44,801 nucleotides of DNA, taken from Sphingobacteriales bacterium. Lineage in GTDB: Bacteria > Bacteroidota > Bacteroidia > Chitinophagales > Chitinophagaceae. How positions within the stretch are numbered: position 1 is the first letter of the stretch; every line of letters starts with the position of its first letter. A program made the translations under genes and the position numbers. Under the pieces are notes generated by a model. It worked only from the letters and a program-made list of their open reading frames with translations, made no database searches and was not told where the DNA came from. The DNA lies in NCBI GenBank assembly GCA_023251235.1, contig JAHEZE010000012.1:1-44801 (forward strand), given 5' to 3'. This document shows, in pieces, positions 41,512 to 44,801 of this stretch.

Positions 41512-41588
41512 TTTGAGATTTAAAGTTTGAAGTTTCATACGAATTTAAGAATGTTCCAAACATCAAACCTCAAACCACAAATTTCAAA
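41512..41588. repeat. Two opposed arrays of degenerate 7-bp repeats
   Basis: Left array 41512-41539: tttgaga, tttaaag, tttgaag, tttcata. Right array 41554-41588: ttccaaa, catcaaa, cctcaaa, ccacaaa, tttcaaa. Each unit is 7 bp in constant phase. The right-hand units end in CAAA and the left-hand ones begin with TTTGA, so the arrays are inverted copies that can form an imperfect long hairpin. They fill the 88-bp gap between mrp and the PaiB-like gene. Confidence 0.6.
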
Positions 41589-41592
41589 TAGT

Positions 41593-42705
41593 TTATTCAT
41601 TCACTACTTCAGCAACTTTTAATGAACCAATATTTGCATTGCGCATCGCAACGCTCCTCACTACAAAGTTTGCAAACTCTTCAAAGGCTTTTTTAGAAAT
41701 CAAATCATCACTGACCATCACCGGTACACCCTGGTCGCCACCTTCACAAATACTTTGCACCAATGGTATTTGCCCGAGAAATGGAAGATCATATTCTTCC
41801 GCTAATCTTTTTCCACCATCTTTTCCAAATAGGTAATATTTATTTCCCGGAAGTTCAGTCCCGTCAGTCGGCGGGATAAAGTAACTCATATTCTCCACCA
41901 GCCCGATGATCGGCACATTCATTTGCGCCTGGCCAAACATGGCAATTCCTTTTTTTGCATCTGCCAGCGCTACATCCTGCGGAGTGGTAACAATTACTGC
42001 ACCGGTCACCGGAACTGTTTGCATCAGGGTAAGATGTATATCACCTGTGCCCGGAGGCATATCCACTACTAAATAATCCAACTCCCCCCAGTATACATCC
42101 GTTACAAACTGACGGATGGCACTGCTGGCCATAGGACCACGCCATACCACTGCACTTTTTTCATCCACCAGCAATCCGATGCTCATCAACTTTATTCCAT
42201 AGCGTTCCAGTGGGGCAATCATTCCCTTATCGCCACCCACATCCATCATCATGGGTCGTTCACCACGTACCCCAAACATGATTGGCACACTGGGACCATA
42301 AATATCTGCATCCATCAATCCAACTTTAGCTCCGCCTTGTGAAAGTGCAATAGCCAGGTTGGCAGCAACAGTTGATTTTCCAACGCCACCTTTTCCACTC
42401 ACTACGGCTATGATGTTTCGTACATTAGGAAGAACAGATCCCGGGTCAGTTCTTTTTGAAGTAGTATTGGAGGTAAAATTTACTTTTACCACGGCATCTT
42501 TACTCACCAGGATTTTAATTGCATTCTTACAGGCATTGCCGATCATATCCTTCATGGGACAGGCAGGTGTAGTGAGCACAACTGTAAATGAAACTTCATT
42601 GCCATCAATCGAAATATCTTTTATCATGTTCAGTGTTACCAAATCTTTTCCTAAATCAGGTTCCTGAACATTACTTAATGCTTCTAATATTTTTTCCTGC
42701 GTCAT
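41593..42705 (-). CDS. mrp: Mrp/NBP35-type Fe-S cluster carrier ATPase (ApbC)
   Basis: 370 residues. An N-terminal MIP18/DUF59 domain (1-85, with TPACPMKDMI containing C49) is fused to a P-loop ATPase: deviant Walker A SGKGGVGKST (103-112), DADIYGPSVPIMFG, VVDMPPGTGDIHLT and ENMSYF. After ENMSYF the usual CPxC pair of Mrp/Nbp35, which bridges a 4Fe-4S cluster between monomers, is absent; the sequence reads IPPTDGTELPGNKYYLFG. This CPxC-less form is, as I recall, common in Bacteroidota. A role as Fe-S carrier is therefore inferred from family only. Confidence 0.93.
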   Translation of the reverse strand: MTQEKILEALSNVQEPDLGKDLVTLNMIKDISIDGNEVSFTVVLTTPACPMKDMIGNACKNAIKILVSKDAVVKVNFTSNTTSKRTDPGSVLPNVRNIIAVVSGKGGVGKSTVAANLAIALSQGGAKVGLMDADIYGPSVPIMFGVRGERPMMMDVGGDKGMIAPLERYGIKLMSIGLLVDEKSAVVWRGPMASSAIRQFVTDVYWGELDYLVVDMPPGTGDIHLTLMQTVPVTGAVIVTTPQDVALADAKKGIAMFGQAQMNVPIIGLVENMSYFIPPTDGTELPGNKYYLFGKDGGKRLAEEYDLPFLGQIPLVQSICEGGDQGVPVMVSDDLISKKAFEEFANFVVRSVAMRNANIGSLKVAEVVNE

Positions 42706-42820
42706 AATTGAATTGGCCCCGATTGCTATCGGAATTTAAAGGATTTTAAAAATGAGTATCAGAATATATGGTTGAAAAATTCCAATCACTAAAATCCTTG
42801 TTAAAAAACTAAATTATCAG

Positions 42821-42828
42821 CAAAGTTA
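42821..42828 (-). promoter_or_regulatory. -7 box (TAACTTTG) of mrp
   Basis: An exact TAnnTTTG match on the minus strand, about 115 nt upstream of the mrp ATG, in the divergent spacer with the gene at 42888. This would give a comparatively long leader. Confidence 0.4.
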
Positions 42829-42874
42829 AACATAGTAAGACCTATTTTCTTTTACGAAATCAGCAACTTGTCCC

Positions 42875-42882
42875 TATTTTTG
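42875..42882 (+). promoter_or_regulatory. -7 box (TATTTTTG) 5 nt from a GTG start
   Basis: An exact TAnnTTTG match with GCGCA between it and the GTG at 42888. The same 5-nt spacing is seen at ftsK and pyrF. Confidence 0.6.
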
Positions 42883-42887
42883 GCGCA

Positions 42888-43532
42888 GTGAAGAAAATTG
42901 TACAATACATCACTTTATTGTTATTGATTTCTCCAGCTGCCAGGGCGCAGTTTGAAAATGTTCGTGATTCTGTTGTTCAGTTATACGGTGTAGTGATGAC
43001 CGCCGACAGCCTTGTAGGAATTCCTGCTGTAAGCATTGTAGTAAAAGGACAAAACCGCGGTACCATTACCAATAACTCGGGAGTTTTTTCTATTGTAGTG
43101 CTGAAAGGTGATGTGGTGGAGTTTACCCACATAAGTTATAAACCAAAAATAATTACTGTTCCGAGAAACCTTGAAGGCAATCAATACAGCGTGGTGCAAT
43201 TGATGGTAGCGGATACCGTTTATCTTCCGGCAACTATTATCAGACCCCGGCCCAGCGCCGCACAGTTTGCCCGTGACTTTGCAAATATTAAAGTGCCTGA
43301 TGATGACCTGGAGATTGCCAGAAAAAATACATCCGCTTCTGCAAGAAGGGCCTTGATGAAAAGTTTACCTGCCGATGGTCGGGAAGCAACTACTATTCAA
43401 CTTAACAAGATTGCCACAAAAGCATATTACGCCGGTCAACACCCACCCCAGAATATTTTTAATCCTGCTGCATGGGCCGAGTTTATAGATGCATGGAAGC
43501 GGGGAGATTTTAAAAGGAAGAATGCCCCCTAA
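42888..43532 (+). CDS. Secreted carboxypeptidase-regulatory-like domain protein
   Basis: A 214-residue protein with GTG start and signal peptide (KKIVQYITLLLLISPAARA, cleaved before QF). Residues about 30-105 form a CarboxypepD_reg-like/CNA-B beta-sandwich domain: VQLYGVVMTADSLVGIPAVSIVVKG, NRGTITNNSGVFSIVVLKGDVVEFTHISYKP. This domain is the N-terminal plug-side module of SusC receptors, but no TonB barrel follows here. The C-terminal half is helical and charged (ARDFANIKVPDDDLEIARK). Its last codons and stop lie inside a C-rich repeat unit, so the C-terminus (KNAP) may have been altered by repeat insertion. Confidence 0.85.
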   Translation: MKKIVQYITLLLLISPAARAQFENVRDSVVQLYGVVMTADSLVGIPAVSIVVKGQNRGTITNNSGVFSIVVLKGDVVEFTHISYKPKIITVPRNLEGNQYSVVQLMVADTVYLPATIIRPRPSAAQFARDFANIKVPDDDLEIARKNTSASARRALMKSLPADGREATTIQLNKIATKAYYAGQHPPQNIFNPAAWAEFIDAWKRGDFKRKNAP

Positions 43533-43977
43533 CCACCTAAAGAGAGAATTGAAATTGTACAATAATTTTAGTCAATACTTTTTTAAAGTAATAAATTTTT
43601 TAAAAGTATTCGTCATCTGTACTACTATCTTCATTCGTTGCACACTGCATCGTTCGGTATTTCTATTCAGCAACCTCATCCTCTTATCCTTCTCCATTTG
43701 GAGAAGGACGGTGCTGCATTACAAAGCTTAACAAAATATCTACCACATCAACTTTAGTTTTTCATTCGGCATCTGATACCATTCTTATTAACTCAGAATT
43801 TTCGAAAAGCTGAGTTGTGTGAAGGTCTCCTTTTCCTTAAGGAGAAGGCCGGGATGAGGTAAAAGACAATGAAACACTTTATGCTTATTTTTGTTCTGCT
43901 AAAAAATTAATTATACTCTTCCACTAAATTGAGTTTTTAATAACTCCCCTTTAGGGGCAGAGGAAAATTTCAACTTT
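43525..43977. repeat. Repeat-rich spacer with at least four palindromic units
   Basis: This 445-bp spacer (43533-43977), counted from the CDS end, has no credible gene. Units are: a degenerate GCCCCCTAACCACCTAAAG at 43525 overlapping the upstream stop; CCTTCTCC-ATTT-GGAGAAGG at 43688-43707; CCTTTTCCTTAAGGAGAAGG at 43829-43848 (one G-U pair) followed by CCGGGATGAGG; and CCCCT-TT-AGGGG at 43945-43958. The units resemble those at 34448-34526. Some may act as terminators for the upstream gene. No clear TAnnTTTG box for the downstream gene is seen. Confidence 0.6.
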
Positions 43978-44801
43978 ATGAATATCACCGGGGGTATCTC
44001 AATCATCGGCGCAGGAACCATGGGCAATGGCATTGCTCATCTGTTTGCACAAAATGGTTTTAAAGTTACATTGATAGATATTTCCCTGCATCAACTGAAC
44101 AAGGCGCTGGAGACAATCGGGAAAAATATGGATCGCCAGGTAAGCAAAGGAATTTTTTCTGAAGTGGATAAGAAAAATTTTTTGGCCAATATAACAATTG
44201 AAGGAGACCTGGGAGAAGGTGTACGAAATGCTGAGCTGGTGGTGGAAGCGGCAACTGAAAATATAGATTTGAAACTGAAAATATTTGATGAGATAGACAA
44301 GCTTGCTCCCAAACAGGCTATACTGGCTACCAACACTTCTTCTATTTCCGTCACCAGGATTGCATCCGCCACTGGCCGTGCTGGTAAAGTTATAGGAATG
44401 CATTTTATGAATCCTGTGCCGGTGATGAAGCTGGTGGAAGTGATAAACGGATATGCCACCAGCAAAGAAACAACCGACAAAATTGTTGAACTGAGCAAAC
44501 AACTCGGCAAGACACCCTGCGTGGTAAATGATTATCCCGGTTTTATTGCCAACCGAATATTAATGCCAATGATTAACGAAGCTATTTACAGTTTATACGA
44601 AGGCGTGGCCGGTGTGGAAGAAATTGATACCATACTGAAACTTGGTATGGCCCACCCCATGGGGCCTTTGCAGTTAGCCGACTTTATCGGCCTTGATGTT
44701 TGCTATTCCATTTTACAAGTAATGCAGGAAGGTTTTAGAACTTCTAAATATGCCCCATGTCCTCTCTTGGTAAATATGGTTGCTGCCGGTAAACTGGGAA
44801 T
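43978..44801 (+). CDS. 3-hydroxybutyryl-CoA dehydrogenase (C-terminus cut by window edge)
   Basis: 274 complete residues are visible from ATG 43978 and the frame is still open at the window end. The NAD-binding loop is ISIIGAGTMGNGIAH (7-21), followed by VVEAATENIDLKLKIFDEID. The substrate domain shows GMHFMNPVPVMKLVEV with the catalytic His, then YPGFIANRILMPMINEA and GMAHPMGPLQLADFIGLD. Length and motifs match short stand-alone PaaH/Hbd enzymes (about 285 residues) rather than the FadB fusion. It oxidises 3-hydroxybutyryl-CoA with NAD+ in butanoate metabolism or the end of beta-oxidation. The glutaryl-CoA-dehydrogenase-like enzyme in this window feeds the same route. Confidence 0.92.
   Translation, partial: MNITGGISIIGAGTMGNGIAHLFAQNGFKVTLIDISLHQLNKALETIGKNMDRQVSKGIFSEVDKKNFLANITIEGDLGEGVRNAELVVEAATENIDLKLKIFDEIDKLAPKQAILATNTSSISVTRIASATGRAGKVIGMHFMNPVPVMKLVEVINGYATSKETTDKIVELSKQLGKTPCVVNDYPGFIANRILMPMINEAIYSLYEGVAGVEEIDTILKLGMAHPMGPLQLADFIGLDVCYSILQVMQEGFRTSKYAPCPLLVNMVAAGKLG

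Noticed and set aside
43999-44510. Minus-strand frames of 139-167 residues under the 3-hydroxybutyryl-CoA dehydrogenase gene
   Set aside because: The plus strand carries GAGTMG and HFMNPVP motifs in frame to the window end. The antisense frames have none.

Overview
The window is a 44.8-kb piece of an AT-rich chromosome from the phylum Bacteroidota, most likely the family Chitinophagaceae or a close relative. The evidence is gene content (PorQ of type IX secretion, DUF3667, DUF5683, a serine-palmitoyltransferase-type enzyme, a LolA/FtsK pair, Mrp without a CPxC pair) together with many upstream boxes matching the Bacteroidota sigma factor motif TAnnTTTG. It reads as ordinary chromosomal backbone. 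I saw no phage, insertion sequence, CRISPR array, rRNA or recognisable defence island.

Layout. 1-3.1 kb: a cut DUF3667 membrane protein (-), a secreted YD-like repeat protein, an Atl1/MGMT-like protein overlapping a CHAD-domain gene. 3.1-7.2 kb: three tRNA genes (Leu-UAA, Gly-GCC, Leu-GAG, all -), a small membrane protein, a GT2 glycosyltransferase, an orphan histidine kinase and a LuxE-like acyl-protein synthetase. 7.3-12.8 kb (+): a lipoprotein with a UbiA-like membrane protein, an M42 peptidase, then a tight set: a 55-residue YLDPGSGS protein, a kinase-like/methyltransferase fusion and a membrane alkaline-phosphatase-superfamily protein. 12.8-20.4 kb (-): META protein, PorQ, Lon, two outer-membrane barrels, a metallophosphoesterase. 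20.5-28.2 kb (+): UPF0173 hydrolase, ParA, ParB, DUF5683, DapB, NhaD, an alpha-oxoamine synthase, UbiX. 28.2-31.5 kb (-): LolA and FtsK. 31.6-33.6 kb (+): a 7TM-DISM histidine kinase. 33.6-42.7 kb (-): DUF423, shikimate kinase, glutaryl-CoA-dehydrogenase-like enzyme, S9 peptidase, PyrF, kynureninase, PaiB-like protein, Mrp. 42.9 kb to the end (+): a carboxypeptidase-regulatory-like domain protein, a repeat-rich spacer and a cut 3-hydroxyacyl-CoA dehydrogenase.

Functional themes are envelope biogenesis (PorQ, LolA, glycosyltransferase, sphingolipid/sulfonolipid base synthesis, barrels), chromosome segregation (ParAB, FtsK), proteostasis (Lon, S9, M42) and central metabolism (DapB, AroK, PyrF, KynU, UbiX, GcdH, HBD). 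The best candidate for a little-described system is 9724-12778: three consecutive genes whose combination suggests modification of a cell-surface polymer or lipid. Other points of note are Atl1-like loss of the MGMT cysteine, a LuxE-type gene without other lux genes, promoter boxes only 5-6 nt from several start codons (near-leaderless mRNAs), and two kinds of intergenic repeat (C/G-rich palindromes and opposed 7-bp repeats).
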